Counted from the first letter of the stretch, positions 9,549-17,045 are shown. The stretch: DNA of 64,000 nt from Paludibacteraceae bacterium (GCA_017647145.1 JAGCLD010000004.1:36045-100044); one strand, 5' to 3'. Translations and numbers: made by a program. The notes: generated by a model from the letters alone, not told the origin.

Positions 9549-9790
9549 GCCGTGTCCGCCTATTTTATTTACTTGTTCTCGGCATCAGCGTGCAGTCTCC
9601 TTACTACACACTACAGGCGAAGCCGTCCTACAGTGAGTGTAACGAACGTACTACAGCATAGCGTACTACAGCGAAGCGTCCACTAAACTACCCCCTCCCT
9701 ACCACCGGCAAGCAAAAAAAACCTTCCTCAAAAAAAAGCCCTAACTTTGTAAATTTTTTCCTACCGGACACGTAGGATACACGTAGGATA
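9549..9790 (+). repeat. 240-bp dispersed repeat, copy 1
   Basis: This stretch recurs nearly base for base at 63761-64000 (constant offset of 54212 until a one-base indel in an A-run), with only scattered substitutions. It contains four CTACAG-headed subunits between about 9610 and 9680, several with tiny inverted repeats such as GGCGAAGCC, then a C-rich stretch, an A-run, and a Bacteroidota -7 box TAACTTTG at 9742-9749. Its right end is CCTAC/GTAGG and the start of an 11-bp-phased tract. No open frame is shared by the copies, so it is a non-coding repeat. Its origin is unknown. Confidence 0.85.
9742..9749 (+). promoter_or_regulatory. -7 box TAACTTTG inside dispersed repeat copy 1
   Basis: An exact TAnnTTTG match, conserved in the second repeat copy (63952-63959). 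Transcription would start near 9753 and run into the 11-bp repeats. No gene follows on this strand before the convergent lipoprotein gene. Confidence 0.4.
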
Positions 9791-9825
9791 AAGATAGGAA
9801 CTAGGTACACAATCAGTAGGAACAC
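9760..9825. repeat. 11-bp-phased repeat tract (locus 1)
   Basis: Six consecutive 11-base units, the central ones being CGTAGGATACA, CGTAGGATAAA and GATAGGAACTA. The core TAGGA recurs at 11-base steps, and the last unit reads AGTAGGAACAC. The first unit (CCTACCGGACA) pairs with a following GTAGG. It shares the unit GATAGGAACTA with the tract at 47 kb. Confidence 0.7.
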
Positions 9826-9888
9826 CCTCCCACTTTCACAAGAAGCAACATCACCACATCATCCCACCGGCACAAGTACATAAAAAAC

Positions 9889-9924
9889 AACTGACTGCAA
9901 GACAACAAGTATCCGCAGCCAGTT
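9889..9924 (-). terminator. Terminator of the small lipoprotein gene
   Basis: A ten-base inverted repeat with one mismatch (AACTGACTGC and GCAGCCAGTT) is followed on the minus strand by a run of six T. It lies 22 bp past the stop of the minus-strand gene at 9946. Confidence 0.65.
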
Positions 9925-9945
9925 CCATAAAAACAACATTGCAAA

Positions 9946-10212
9946 TTATTTGCCACATTCACCATTTAGAGCAGGAACAGAACTCACCTCAATCACATCC
10001 TCACTCACACCAATAGCCACCAAAGCTGATTTAATATCCGCCTCAGCATCTCTCAACTGATTCTTAGTAATCCATAAATAATCAACCGTTGACATCTCCT
10101 GACCCAAAAGCTTGTAAGTAGTAGTCACTTTATAACACATTTCCGTATTGCCACAAGACGCAAATACAAAAGCAACAAGCAGCAAAGACACACCATAAAA
10201 TAATTTTTTCAT
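9946..10212 (-). CDS. Small lipoprotein of unknown function
   Basis: 88 aa. The N-terminus is a lipoprotein signal ending in VFASC, with Cys at residue 20. The mature part of about 68 residues has no recognised domain; it contains a predicted strand (MCYKVTTTYKLLGQ) and a helix (QLRDAEADIKSALVAIG). A -7 box lies 80 bp upstream and a terminator directly downstream, so it is a single-gene transcript. It is probably anchored in the outer or inner membrane. Function unknown. Confidence 0.75.
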   Translation of the reverse strand: MKKLFYGVSLLLVAFVFASCGNTEMCYKVTTTYKLLGQEMSTVDYLWITKNQLRDAEADIKSALVAIGVSEDVIEVSSVPALNGECGK

Positions 10213-10294
10213 ACCTGATACATATAGTTAAATCAATGATCCCCTACTCTATTATGGATTTTCGGGCTTACTCCGTCCATTTTATCTGGTAATG

Positions 10295-10302
10295 CAAATA
10301 TA
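10295..10302 (-). promoter_or_regulatory. -7 box TATATTTG of the small lipoprotein gene
   Basis: The minus strand reads TATATTTG, with TTTG about 21 bases further upstream (10323-10326) as a -33 element. It gives a leader of roughly 80 nt to the ATG at 10212. Confidence 0.6.
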
Positions 10303-10424
10303 AACCTTTTAAATAACTAAAACAAATATTAACACTTCAAAAAGTATAAGAAGACATACGTAATATCCGGACACTGCCCAACAATCTATCAAAGATAATG
10401 TTTCACTTATCCACAAAAATAACT

Positions 10425-10432
10425 TACCTTTG
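10425..10432 (+). promoter_or_regulatory. -7 box TACCTTTG of ddl
   Basis: A TAnnTTTG match placing the transcription start near 10436, 30 nt before the ddl ATG. A weak -33 candidate (TTTC) lies about 20 bases upstream. Confidence 0.6.
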
Positions 10433-10465
10433 CAGTAATAATCGAACAATAGGATTTAGTATAAG

Positions 10466-11464
10466 ATGAAACGAAAAATAGCAATAGTAGCGGGAGGTTA
10501 TTCCTCTGAATGGCAAGTATCTATGCGAAGCGCTCAAGGAATATATTCTTTCCTACCTAAAGATAGATATGACCTATGCATTGTCACAATCATTGGACAA
10601 CAATGGACAGCACGTCCCTCTGAAGACGAAGAATATTCCATTGACAAAAACGATTTTAGTTACATCAATCAAGAAGGCAAACGCATACACTTTGACTTTG
10701 CCTATATCACCATACATGGTACACCGGGCGAAAACGGACTGTTGCAAGGCTATTTCGAAATGATTAACATGCCCTACTCCTGCTGTGGAGTCCTGCCGGC
10801 CGCTATTACCTTCAACAAATTCACTTGCAATCACTACCTACAAGGCTTCGGAATTAACATTGCTCGTTCCATTTTGCTACGCAAACAAGAAACAATAGAA
10901 AACGAACGCATAATCAACGAGATTGGCCTACCATGCTTCATCAAGACCAATGTAGGAGGAAGTAGCTTCGGTGTGACAAAAGTTAAACACGCCGATGATA
11001 TACAACACGCAATACAACACGCATTCAACGAAGGCGGAGAAGTAATCATTGAATCAATGCTAGTAGGTACAGAACTCACATGCGGAGCCTATAAAACCAC
11101 CGACAAATCAGTAGCATTCCCCATCACTGAAGTAGTGACCGGCAACGAGTTCTTTGACTACGATGCCAAATACAACGGACAAGTGGACGAAATCACTCCC
11201 GCACGTATTCCAAATGAAATAGCCGAACAAATACAACAACTCACACTGAAAATATACGACATTCTCGCATGCAAGGGAATAATTCGTGTGGACTATATCC
11301 TATCAGCCGACAACATCATTCACCTATTAGAAGTAAACACAACACCCGGAATGACAGCCACTAGCTTTATACCACAACAAGTAAAAGCAGCCGGATTGGA
11401 AATAGGAGAAGTGTTGCATGAAATCATTGAAAACGAATTAAGTAAACACAACACCACACTGTAA
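10466..11464 (+). CDS. ddl: D-alanine--D-alanine ligase
   Basis: 332 aa, an ATP-grasp enzyme that joins two D-alanines for the peptidoglycan precursor in the cytoplasm. The N-terminal IAVVAGG-like strand (KIAIVAGGYSSEWQVS) carries the conserved Ser-Glu loop. The HGTPGENGLLQG motif (about 94-105), PCFIKTNVGGSSFGV (ATP-grasp lysine and glycine loop) and the C-terminal RVDYILS plus LLEVNTTPGMT (metal and D-Ala site) are all present. Its own promoter box precedes it. The next gene, a polyprenyl diphosphate synthase, begins 4 bp after the stop, so the two form an operon linking peptidoglycan precursor and lipid-carrier supply (inference). Confidence 0.95.
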   Translation: MKRKIAIVAGGYSSEWQVSMRSAQGIYSFLPKDRYDLCIVTIIGQQWTARPSEDEEYSIDKNDFSYINQEGKRIHFDFAYITIHGTPGENGLLQGYFEMINMPYSCCGVLPAAITFNKFTCNHYLQGFGINIARSILLRKQETIENERIINEIGLPCFIKTNVGGSSFGVTKVKHADDIQHAIQHAFNEGGEVIIESMLVGTELTCGAYKTTDKSVAFPITEVVTGNEFFDYDAKYNGQVDEITPARIPNEIAEQIQQLTLKIYDILACKGIIRVDYILSADNIIHLLEVNTTPGMTATSFIPQQVKAAGLEIGEVLHEIIENELSKHNTTL

Positions 11465-11468
11465 AACC

Positions 11469-12443
11469 ATGAAAACACTCAAAGAAATACAAGAATATAT
11501 CACACACACCATTCAACAGCTCAACTGGAATAAAGCCCCAAGAGGACTTTACGAACCCATTGAATACACCTTAGAAGGTGGTGGAAAACGTGTGCGACCT
11601 GCCCTCCTACTCCTCACAGCAAACATCTATGATGCCAATCTTGAAGAAGCTACAGCAGCTGCTATGGCCGTGGAAATCTTCCACAACTTCACACTCCTAC
11701 ACGACGACGTCATGGACAAGTCTGACACACGAAGAGGAAGAAAAACAGTACACATCAAATGGAACGAAAACACCGCCATTCTCTCAGGCGACCAAATGAT
11801 GATAGAAGCATACAGCCAAATAGCAAAACTATCAGCCGATAAACTTAAAAAAGTGCTTCCACTCTTCAACAAAATGGCAACAGAAATATGCGAAGGGCAA
11901 CAATACGACGTGGACTTTGAGACACAAGATGACGTCACCATACCGGAATACACAGAGATGATACGCCTGAAGACCGCAGTCCTGCTGGCCACAGCATTAA
12001 AGATTGGAGCACTATTAGGGAATGCCGATGAAACGGAAGCACAAGCACTATACGACTTTGGTATCAACATCGGACTGGCATTCCAGATAAAAGATGACTA
12101 CCTGGACGTTTATGGAGATGAAAAAACATTCGGCAAGCCCATCGGAGGCGACATTTTATGTGGCAAGAAAACCTACATGTGGTTATCTGCATGGAAGAAC
12201 GCCACAGAAGAAGAACGTAGAGAACTCATGAGCTGGCTACACAACCAAGAAGCTATCCCAAACGAGAAAATACAAGCCGTAAGAAATATCTACACCAAGG
12301 TGGGCGCAAGCAGAGAATGCGAAGTAGCAATGGAAGAATATCACCAAAAAGCAGTCGCAGAACTCGACAAAATAGACACAAATGGAGATAAAACGCAAGA
12401 ATTAAGAAATTTAGCCGAAAAATTAATGGGCAGAAACAAATAA
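11469..12443 (+). CDS. Trans-polyprenyl diphosphate synthase
   Basis: 324 aa, all-alpha isoprenyl synthase. The first Asp-rich motif is DDVMD (79-83), followed by RRG; the second is DDYLD (209-213), followed by DEKTFGKPIGGDI. The GGGKRVRPAL motif (37-46) binds the isopentenyl substrate. It condenses IPP with allylic diphosphates to give farnesyl or longer chains (quinone side chain). The chain length cannot be set with certainty, so ispA/ispB is not chosen. The residues before DDVMD are Phe-Thr-Leu-Leu-His. It starts 4 bp after ddl. Confidence 0.9.
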   Translation: MKTLKEIQEYITHTIQQLNWNKAPRGLYEPIEYTLEGGGKRVRPALLLLTANIYDANLEEATAAAMAVEIFHNFTLLHDDVMDKSDTRRGRKTVHIKWNENTAILSGDQMMIEAYSQIAKLSADKLKKVLPLFNKMATEICEGQQYDVDFETQDDVTIPEYTEMIRLKTAVLLATALKIGALLGNADETEAQALYDFGINIGLAFQIKDDYLDVYGDEKTFGKPIGGDILCGKKTYMWLSAWKNATEEERRELMSWLHNQEAIPNEKIQAVRNIYTKVGASRECEVAMEEYHQKAVAELDKIDTNGDKTQELRNLAEKLMGRNK

Positions 12444-12449
12444 ATTACT

Positions 12450-12457
12450 TATCTTTG
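12450..12457 (+). promoter_or_regulatory. -7 box TATCTTTG of the 256-aa unknown gene
   Basis: A consensus TAnnTTTG directly after the polyprenyl synthase stop, giving a leader of about 62 nt to the ATG at 12523. Confidence 0.55.
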
Positions 12458-12522
12458 CCGATAGGAAATAGTGTGACCGAAAAAAACACACGAATATCCC
12501 CTTAATTTTAGCAGAGAAACCT

Positions 12523-13293
12523 ATGCCCTATAGACGTTTACCCAACACTGACCAAGCAAGACTGAAAGCCCTAAAAATAGCGGTACAGCAAGCTAACAGA
12601 GCTACATTTAATGAACAAGCACTTAGTTTCAAAACACTCAATGAAGCTAAGAACTTCTTAATCCAGTTTGAAACACGTCTCACACAGTATCACCAAACAG
12701 TAGAAAATAGGGTAAATTCTGCAAAACAATATAGGACAATTGTAGCCAATGCGCGAATGTACGTATCACACTTCATACAAGTGCTCAACCTGGCTGTCAT
12801 TAGAGGAGACATAAAAAAAGAACAAAAAGAACTCTACAAACTTGACACAAATGTCCACACTGTACCCGACTTGGCTACTGATGTAGCACTACTGGAATGG
12901 GGACACAATATCATACAAGGAGAAAACGAAAGAATACGTAAAGGTGGATTCCCAATCTACAATCCGACAATAGCAAAAGTACAAGTACACTACGATCAAT
13001 TCAAGGAGTATCATGCAACACAGAAACTCCATCAATCCACAGCAATGAGAAATTGGGAAGAACTCAACGCACTACGTGAAACTGCCGACACCATCATCCT
13101 CGACATATGGAACCAAGTAGAAGAACACTATGCCATGTGTAAACCCTACGAGAGATTATGCAACTGTGAAGCATACGGCATAGTGTACTACTATCGCAAA
13201 GGAGAACAAGAACTAACCGAAGAAACTGACAAGGCCATACAACGACTCATTGACCAATCACCCAGTATATTCGGCAATGAAGACTTTGAATAA
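12523..13293 (+). CDS. Conserved protein of unknown function
   Basis: 256 aa, no signal peptide, no membrane segment. The N-terminus MPYRRLPNTDQARLKALK looks conserved from memory of Bacteroidales proteins, but I know no function. Most of the sequence is predicted helical, with long stretches (about 45-130 and 165-220) rich in Gln, Glu and Lys that could form a helical bundle. Four cysteine/histidine positions near the C-terminus (HYAMCKPYERLCNCEAYG) could be structural. It has its own promoter box and a strong terminator, so it is a monocistronic gene. No enzyme motif is visible. Confidence 0.8.
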   Translation: MPYRRLPNTDQARLKALKIAVQQANRATFNEQALSFKTLNEAKNFLIQFETRLTQYHQTVENRVNSAKQYRTIVANARMYVSHFIQVLNLAVIRGDIKKEQKELYKLDTNVHTVPDLATDVALLEWGHNIIQGENERIRKGGFPIYNPTIAKVQVHYDQFKEYHATQKLHQSTAMRNWEELNALRETADTIILDIWNQVEEHYAMCKPYERLCNCEAYGIVYYYRKGEQELTEETDKAIQRLIDQSPSIFGNEDFE

Positions 13294-13315
13294 CCAAAAA
13301 CACTTCACATAACAT

Positions 13316-13352
13316 AACAAAAAAAGACATGGCTTCCATGTCTTTTTTTGTT
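13316..13352 (+). terminator. Strong terminator after the 256-aa unknown gene
   Basis: GACATGG and CCATGTC form a stem around a three-base loop, flanked by an A-run on the left and seven T on the right. The A/T runs make it usable from both strands. Confidence 0.85.
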
Positions 13353-13618
13353 ACTGCCTGATAAAATGAGTACATCCACCCATGGTTAGTGTGTTTGACT
13401 TAAACAACATAACCACAAAGTACTGACTCCTGCTAATATAAAACAGCCCTAATCTTTATTCACTTCAAAAAGTCTTATCAGACACCCATAGAATATTACT
13501 ACTAAATGCTTGACTCCGGCTACGGAAAACTATTGCTTACAAGCAGTTTAAGTACCTTTGGGTTAGTAGAGAAACTCGCAATAAGTATTGAGGTAGGCAA
13601 CAGTTGAGAGACTCTAGC
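13353..13618. other. Intergenic stretch left of the AraC/HXXEE cassette
   Basis: No gene is seen. It carries TTATCAGACACCCATA (13475-13490), one of four similar motifs in the window; the 14 bases from 13473 recur exactly at 15978 on the other side of the cassette. The rest shows no recognised signal. Confidence 0.45.
13473..13486 (+). repeat. 14-bp direct repeat, left copy
   Basis: TCTTATCAGACACC, identical at 15978-15991. The pair brackets the AraC regulator and two HXXEE genes. It could mark the ends of an inserted segment or be an independently dispersed motif; related variants occur at 47.4 and 56.5 kb. Confidence 0.6.
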
Positions 13619-14452
13619 CTATTTTTGCATCGTTCTATATTGTGAAGGTGTCATTCCTACTTCTCGCTTAAACAGACGACAAAAATAAGGCGTTGTCGAG
13701 AAATTCAACTCTTCGGCTATCTGTTCGATTGTAAGAGCTGAACTGCGCAAAAGCAGTTTTGCTTGCAGAGTAACAGCTCGATTTATCCAGTCACTCGCCA
13801 CTGTACCACTCACCTCAAAGGCCAAACGGCTGAGGTATTGGGGCGATATATACATCCGCTTAGCGTAAAAAGAAAGATCGTGCTTGCCACGATGCGTGTT
13901 TAGTTGCTCGATAAACAGGCGGAATAGTTCTTCTCTGCGCCCATTTGTGTAGTGGCTACTTGCCGTGTTATCCACAATGCGATAGTGCAGTGACAGCAAC
14001 AGATGTTCAACACTTCGCCTATCGAATGGTTGCACAGCCGAAATTGTATATATCAGCCGAAAATACTCCTCTATCCACGGCTCATTTTCACGACCAACTA
14101 GGTACTCTTCTTTGATATTTTCATTCTCTGTAGAGAGCGTAAATCCCAACAAATCGACAACCGAGTTGGTATCATAATCGAGAATCTCCACCACGGAGTT
14201 TTGCCCAATATAAAGTGCCTCGCCCTCCGCAATTCGATATTCACGAAGATTGATAGAGAAACGGATAAAACCACGCAAAACCCTGACGATGCGGTTCTCC
14301 ATAAAGCGGTACGGCTCGCCCGTCTTCATCACACGCCCAATAGCCACAGCAACCTCAACACCTCGATTGATAGCAAAATCGGGGTGCGAAATAAGTGTTT
14401 TATCCTTGAACTCCGCAAGAGTGTCTATGGCAATTTGATTTACCTGTGTCAT
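13619..14452 (-). CDS. AraC-family transcriptional regulator
   Basis: 277 aa. The N-terminal 170 residues look like a cupin-type sensing domain (beta-rich, with GEALYIGQNSVVEI). The C-terminal 100 residues carry two helix-turn-helix motifs: YAKRMYISPQYLSRLAFEV, then LTIEQIAEELNFSTTPYFCR, ending in FKREVGMTPSQYR, the AraC signature. It is transcribed divergently from two HXXEE membrane-protein genes and probably controls them from the 140-bp shared region (inference). The -7 box lies only a few bases before the ATG, so the message may be leaderless. The ligand is unknown. Confidence 0.9.
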   Translation of the reverse strand: MTQVNQIAIDTLAEFKDKTLISHPDFAINRGVEVAVAIGRVMKTGEPYRFMENRIVRVLRGFIRFSINLREYRIAEGEALYIGQNSVVEILDYDTNSVVDLLGFTLSTENENIKEEYLVGRENEPWIEEYFRLIYTISAVQPFDRRSVEHLLLSLHYRIVDNTASSHYTNGRREELFRLFIEQLNTHRGKHDLSFYAKRMYISPQYLSRLAFEVSGTVASDWINRAVTLQAKLLLRSSALTIEQIAEELNFSTTPYFCRLFKREVGMTPSQYRTMQK

Positions 14453-14456
14453 ATTG

Positions 14457-14464
14457 CAAAGATA
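14457..14464 (-). promoter_or_regulatory. -7 box TATCTTTG of the AraC regulator
   Basis: The minus strand reads TATCTTTG four bases before the ATG at 14452. Counting the box as centred at -7, transcription would begin at about 14453, leaving essentially no 5' leader. Confidence 0.55.
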
Positions 14465-14561
14465 ATATAAAACACATTAATTCGCCACAAAAATCTTAAT
14501 TAAGTATTGAAAAGATAATAAACGGCTTATATAGGATAACAGCCAAGCATACAAAATAGGC

Positions 14562-14569
14562 TAATTTTG
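14562..14569 (+). promoter_or_regulatory. -7 box TAATTTTG of the HXXEE pair
   Basis: A TAnnTTTG match giving a start near 14573 and a leader of about 21 nt to the ATG at 14594. It overlaps the TTG that would extend the first HXXEE frame upstream, which argues against that longer start. Confidence 0.6.
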
Positions 14570-14593
14570 CATAAACTTAAAACCTATCTAATT

Positions 14594-15250
14594 ATGTTAC
14601 GAAGTTATATGCGTTATTGGCCAGCAGTCGGGGGTGTTATCTTCGCTGTTGTGGCAATACTTGTGGGCACTTTTGCCAACCTACTTGTTCCTACACAGCG
14701 ATTTATGGCTGTATTCTTTATGTTGCTCCTGCTCCATGAGTTCGAGGAGTATGTCCTACCAGGAGGCTTTCCTGCTGCGATGAACATCGGACTTATGGGC
14801 GAAAAAAAGGATTTTGGAAAATATCCCCTCAACGAGCTAAGTGCCTTTATCGTAAATGTCGTCTTGGCATATCCGCTCTACATCTGTGGTTTTATCTTCC
14901 ATGAGGTGCTGTGGCTCGGTATCTTTATTGCCTATTTCACAATGGTACAGGTATTTATGCACTGCATCGTAATAAATAGAAAACTACACACTTACTATAG
15001 TCCTGGTTGTGCTTCGGCACTCTTTGCAATGGTGCCATTTGGTATTTACTACCTCTGCTACATCGCCAAGCATTTCGACTTCCCGACATGCTATTGGTGG
15101 GCTCCATTGGCTGTATTCCCATTGGTGGCTGTTATGATGATTCTTTTGCCTGTGCTTATTTTCAGAGATAGAGATACGCGCTACGGCTTTGCCGAGTATG
15201 AAGCAACAGCATTCTCAATTAAAAATGGCATTGCCAAACTTCGTCGATAA
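14594..15250 (+). CDS. HXXEE-domain membrane protein, first copy
   Basis: 218 aa from the ATG at 14594. It has about six hydrophobic segments. The motif HEFEE (48-52), followed by YVLPGGFP, is the HXXEE signature that names the family. A second His/Glu pair (FHEVLW) and YYSPGCASA come later. The function of the family is unknown; the conserved His and paired Glu in membrane segments suggest metal binding or a membrane-embedded enzyme (inference). It lies 10 to 20 bp before a paralogous gene and is divergent from an AraC regulator. Codon use is less A/C-skewed than in the ddl operon nearby, consistent with separate acquisition. Confidence 0.8.
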   Translation: MLRSYMRYWPAVGGVIFAVVAILVGTFANLLVPTQRFMAVFFMLLLLHEFEEYVLPGGFPAAMNIGLMGEKKDFGKYPLNELSAFIVNVVLAYPLYICGFIFHEVLWLGIFIAYFTMVQVFMHCIVINRKLHTYYSPGCASALFAMVPFGIYYLCYIAKHFDFPTCYWWAPLAVFPLVAVMMILLPVLIFRDRDTRYGFAEYEATAFSIKNGIAKLRR

Positions 15251-15260
15251 CACTAAAAAA

Positions 15261-15878
15261 ATGTTAGATATGAAAAAGTTTATCAAACACTATGCGCTCG
15301 AAATCTACACTGTGATTTCACTTGCTCTGCTACTCGCAGGTGCGTTGTTGGACAACCTCTCGGTTATTCAGAAATTTGTTATGGTTTTCAATCTTCTCTT
15401 TATCCTCCACGAGTGGGAGGAAGGACACTATCCTGGTGGTTTCATCGACCTCATTTCGAGTATGATTGGTCAGGATGTGCCCGCCGAAACTAAACGAGCA
15501 AGCCGTATCCCTACAGGCATTCTGCTCATTGCCTTTACTTTTGTGCCATTCTTCTGCGACGACTGCGTGATTCCTATCTTGGTTACGGCTACGCTAGGCA
15601 TTTTCGAAGGTGTTGTGCATATGATGGCAATTAGGGTCTTCCGCTTGCCAAAGTTTTACTCGCCAGGAATGGTAACTGCCGAGTTAGAGTTGTTGATAAG
15701 TGTTGCACTGATTGTATGGTTGGAACAGAACAACCTCGCTTCAGCAACTGATTATGTCTGGGGTGTTGTGATTATGATCGCTTGCTTTATTGCAATGCAA
15801 CGTAGCCTTGTATGGATGGTTGGAATGAAGTATAGCGACCTTCCTAAGCGCATCCGTGCGCAGTGGGCAAAAAAATAG
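15261..15878 (+). CDS. HXXEE-domain membrane protein, second copy
   Basis: 205 aa from the ATG at 15261, or 202 from the ATG at 15270 (MKKFIKHYAL). An upstream in-frame ATG at 15189 is rejected because it lies inside the first HXXEE gene. The motif HEWEE (50-54), followed by GHYPGGF, matches the first copy, as does FYSPGMVTAEL (compare YYSPGCASALF). It has about five or six hydrophobic segments. The pair looks like an old tandem duplication, or a heteromeric partner pair. Function unknown. Confidence 0.8.
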   Translation: MLDMKKFIKHYALEIYTVISLALLLAGALLDNLSVIQKFVMVFNLLFILHEWEEGHYPGGFIDLISSMIGQDVPAETKRASRIPTGILLIAFTFVPFFCDDCVIPILVTATLGIFEGVVHMMAIRVFRLPKFYSPGMVTAELELLISVALIVWLEQNNLASATDYVWGVVIMIACFIAMQRSLVWMVGMKYSDLPKRIRAQWAKK

Positions 15879-15977
15879 TTTTTTATTTGCTATCCGATAA
15901 AAATCGATAAAGCAGAGAAATGGAGTCTCAATCGCTGATTTAATGCGGTTGAGACACACTTTTATAGTCTTTGTTAT

Positions 15978-15991
15978 TCTTATCAGACACC
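15978..15991 (+). repeat. 14-bp direct repeat, right copy
   Basis: TCTTATCAGACACC, identical to 13473-13486 on the other side of the AraC/HXXEE cassette. It continues as AATA, matching a wider dispersed motif. Confidence 0.6.
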
Positions 15992-16027
15992 AATAAAAAT
16001 TAAACAAAAATCATCCATTTCGCTACA

Positions 16028-16249
16028 ATGCCCTTCGAGCGCTCGTTGTGTCGTTACGTGCGCAATACTTGTTGGATTATGTTGTTGATCTTGTTGTTAA
16101 AATAAACATCTCCACATACTTGCCATAGTGGGCATAAGCATCGTGTTGGCGCTAATATTCTACACCGTTTGGCACACATTGGGCGGAAAGTGGTGGCGAG
16201 AAGGTAATAGTTGTCGTTATAAACAAGAAACGGAAAGCAACATAATGTA
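16028..16249 (+). pseudogene. Possible remnant of a small membrane-protein gene
   Basis: Two short open pieces in different frames. From the ATG at 16028 a 25-codon frame ends in a hydrophobic run (WIMLLILLL). A second frame, open from about 16100 to the stop at 16249 without an ATG, reads HILAIVGISIVLALIFYTVW followed by HTLGGKWWREG. Together they look like one broken membrane-protein gene, but each piece is short and no family was recognised. Chance open frames are possible. Confidence 0.25.
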
Positions 16250-16330
16250 ATGTATCGTTATTTATTGTAACGGAACGCCCTAAACGTAACGAAACGTAAC
16301 AGTGCGATTTTCGGATGTTGTATATTTGCA
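16250..16330 (+). repeat. Promoter-bearing dispersed module, copy A
   Basis: About 80 bases align with 56206-56286: alternating TATCGT, GTAAC and CGTAAC blocks, then ATGTTGTATATTTGCA. The CGTAAC blocks recur about 10 bases apart. The module ends in a TATATTTG -7 box. About 45 bases further comes GTTCTTTGAC, resembling the boxA antitermination site of rRNA leaders. No gene follows on this strand before the convergent chrA. Confidence 0.65.
16321..16328 (+). promoter_or_regulatory. -7 box TATATTTG of module copy A
   Basis: An exact TAnnTTTG match conserved in both module copies. The start would be near 16332. A boxA-like GTTCTTTGAC follows at about 16368-16377. Confidence 0.5.
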
Positions 16331-16461
16331 GTGTTATCCTACGATACATGCGTAGGCTAACAAAGCGTTCTTTGACTTGTTGAAAAATATCAGTATCCAA
16401 TATATCTTTGGGGATAGCATAAAAATATGATCGGATACCAAAAAGGTGTAGCGGTAGAGTA

Positions 16462-16980
16462 TCAATAAAGTACCAAGCCTAAACATCCGGCAAGGATAAT
16501 CAACAGAATAGGATGTACTTTAAAGAACATGCCTATCAAAGCCAGAGCAAAAAGTATGTAACTCTTATAGTCTATGAAGTTGTCTGTATTCATCAACAAC
16601 AATGCTGCTGAAGCAATCAACCCAACCACTACAGGACGTAAGCCAACAAATGCACCTTCTATATAGGCATTACCCTTCAAGCGAAGATAAAGCCGGCACA
16701 ACACCAGCATAATCATAAAGGAAGGTAGCACAATAGCAAACGTTGCCACCACAGCACCTAGCACACTACCCGAAGCGGTATAGCCCACATAAGTAGCACT
16801 ATTAATACCTATAGGACCTGGAGTCATCTGAGATATAGCAATGATATCAGTAAACTCCTGCTGAGTCATCCAGCCATAGTGTTCTATTTCATGCTGAATC
16901 AACGACAAGATAGCATATCCTCCACCAAAGCCAAATAATCCTATCTTAAAAAAGGCGAAAAACAATTGCCAATATACCAT
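16462..16980 (-). CDS. chrA: ChrA-family transporter, half-size
   Basis: 172 aa, one CHR domain. The N-terminus FKIGLFGFGGGYAILSLIQ and the motif ISQMTPGPIGINSATYVGY are the ChrA signature. About five to six membrane segments are present. The family exports chromate or related oxyanions across the inner membrane. Half-size ChrA proteins normally occur as adjacent pairs with opposite topology; here no second chrA lies on either side (module copy A on one, mscL on the other). It may work as a homodimer, or its partner may be elsewhere or lost. The native substrate is unknown. Confidence 0.85.
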   Translation of the reverse strand: MVYWQLFFAFFKIGLFGFGGGYAILSLIQHEIEHYGWMTQQEFTDIIAISQMTPGPIGINSATYVGYTASGSVLGAVVATFAIVLPSFMIMLVLCRLYLRLKGNAYIEGAFVGLRPVVVGLIASAALLLMNTDNFIDYKSYILFALALIGMFFKVHPILLIILAGCLGLVLY

Positions 16981-17012
16981 AGTGCAATGATTAGGCGCAT
17001 TTAATCAAACAA

Positions 17013-17045
17013 AAAAGGTTGATGTTGTCGGAGCACCAACCTTTT
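17013..17045 (-). terminator. mscL terminator
   Basis: AAAAGGTTGATG and CACCAACCTTTT pair with one mismatch around a nine-base loop. On the minus strand the stem is followed by a T-run. It lies 22 bp past the mscL stop and just upstream of chrA, separating the two genes. Confidence 0.7.

Noticed and set aside
9600..9690. CTACAG-headed units considered as a CRISPR array
   Set aside because: The units are 15-23 bases with no spacer of constant length, and the whole block recurs unchanged 54 kb away. This is a dispersed repeat.
14567..14593. Upstream TTG start for the first HXXEE gene
   Set aside because: It lies within the TAATTTTG promoter box. The ATG at 14594 gives a normal leader and protein.
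13473..15991. AraC/HXXEE segment considered as an integrative element
   Set aside because: No integrase, relaxase or transposase is present. Only the short direct repeat supports insertion, so it is listed as a candidate cassette, not a mobile element.
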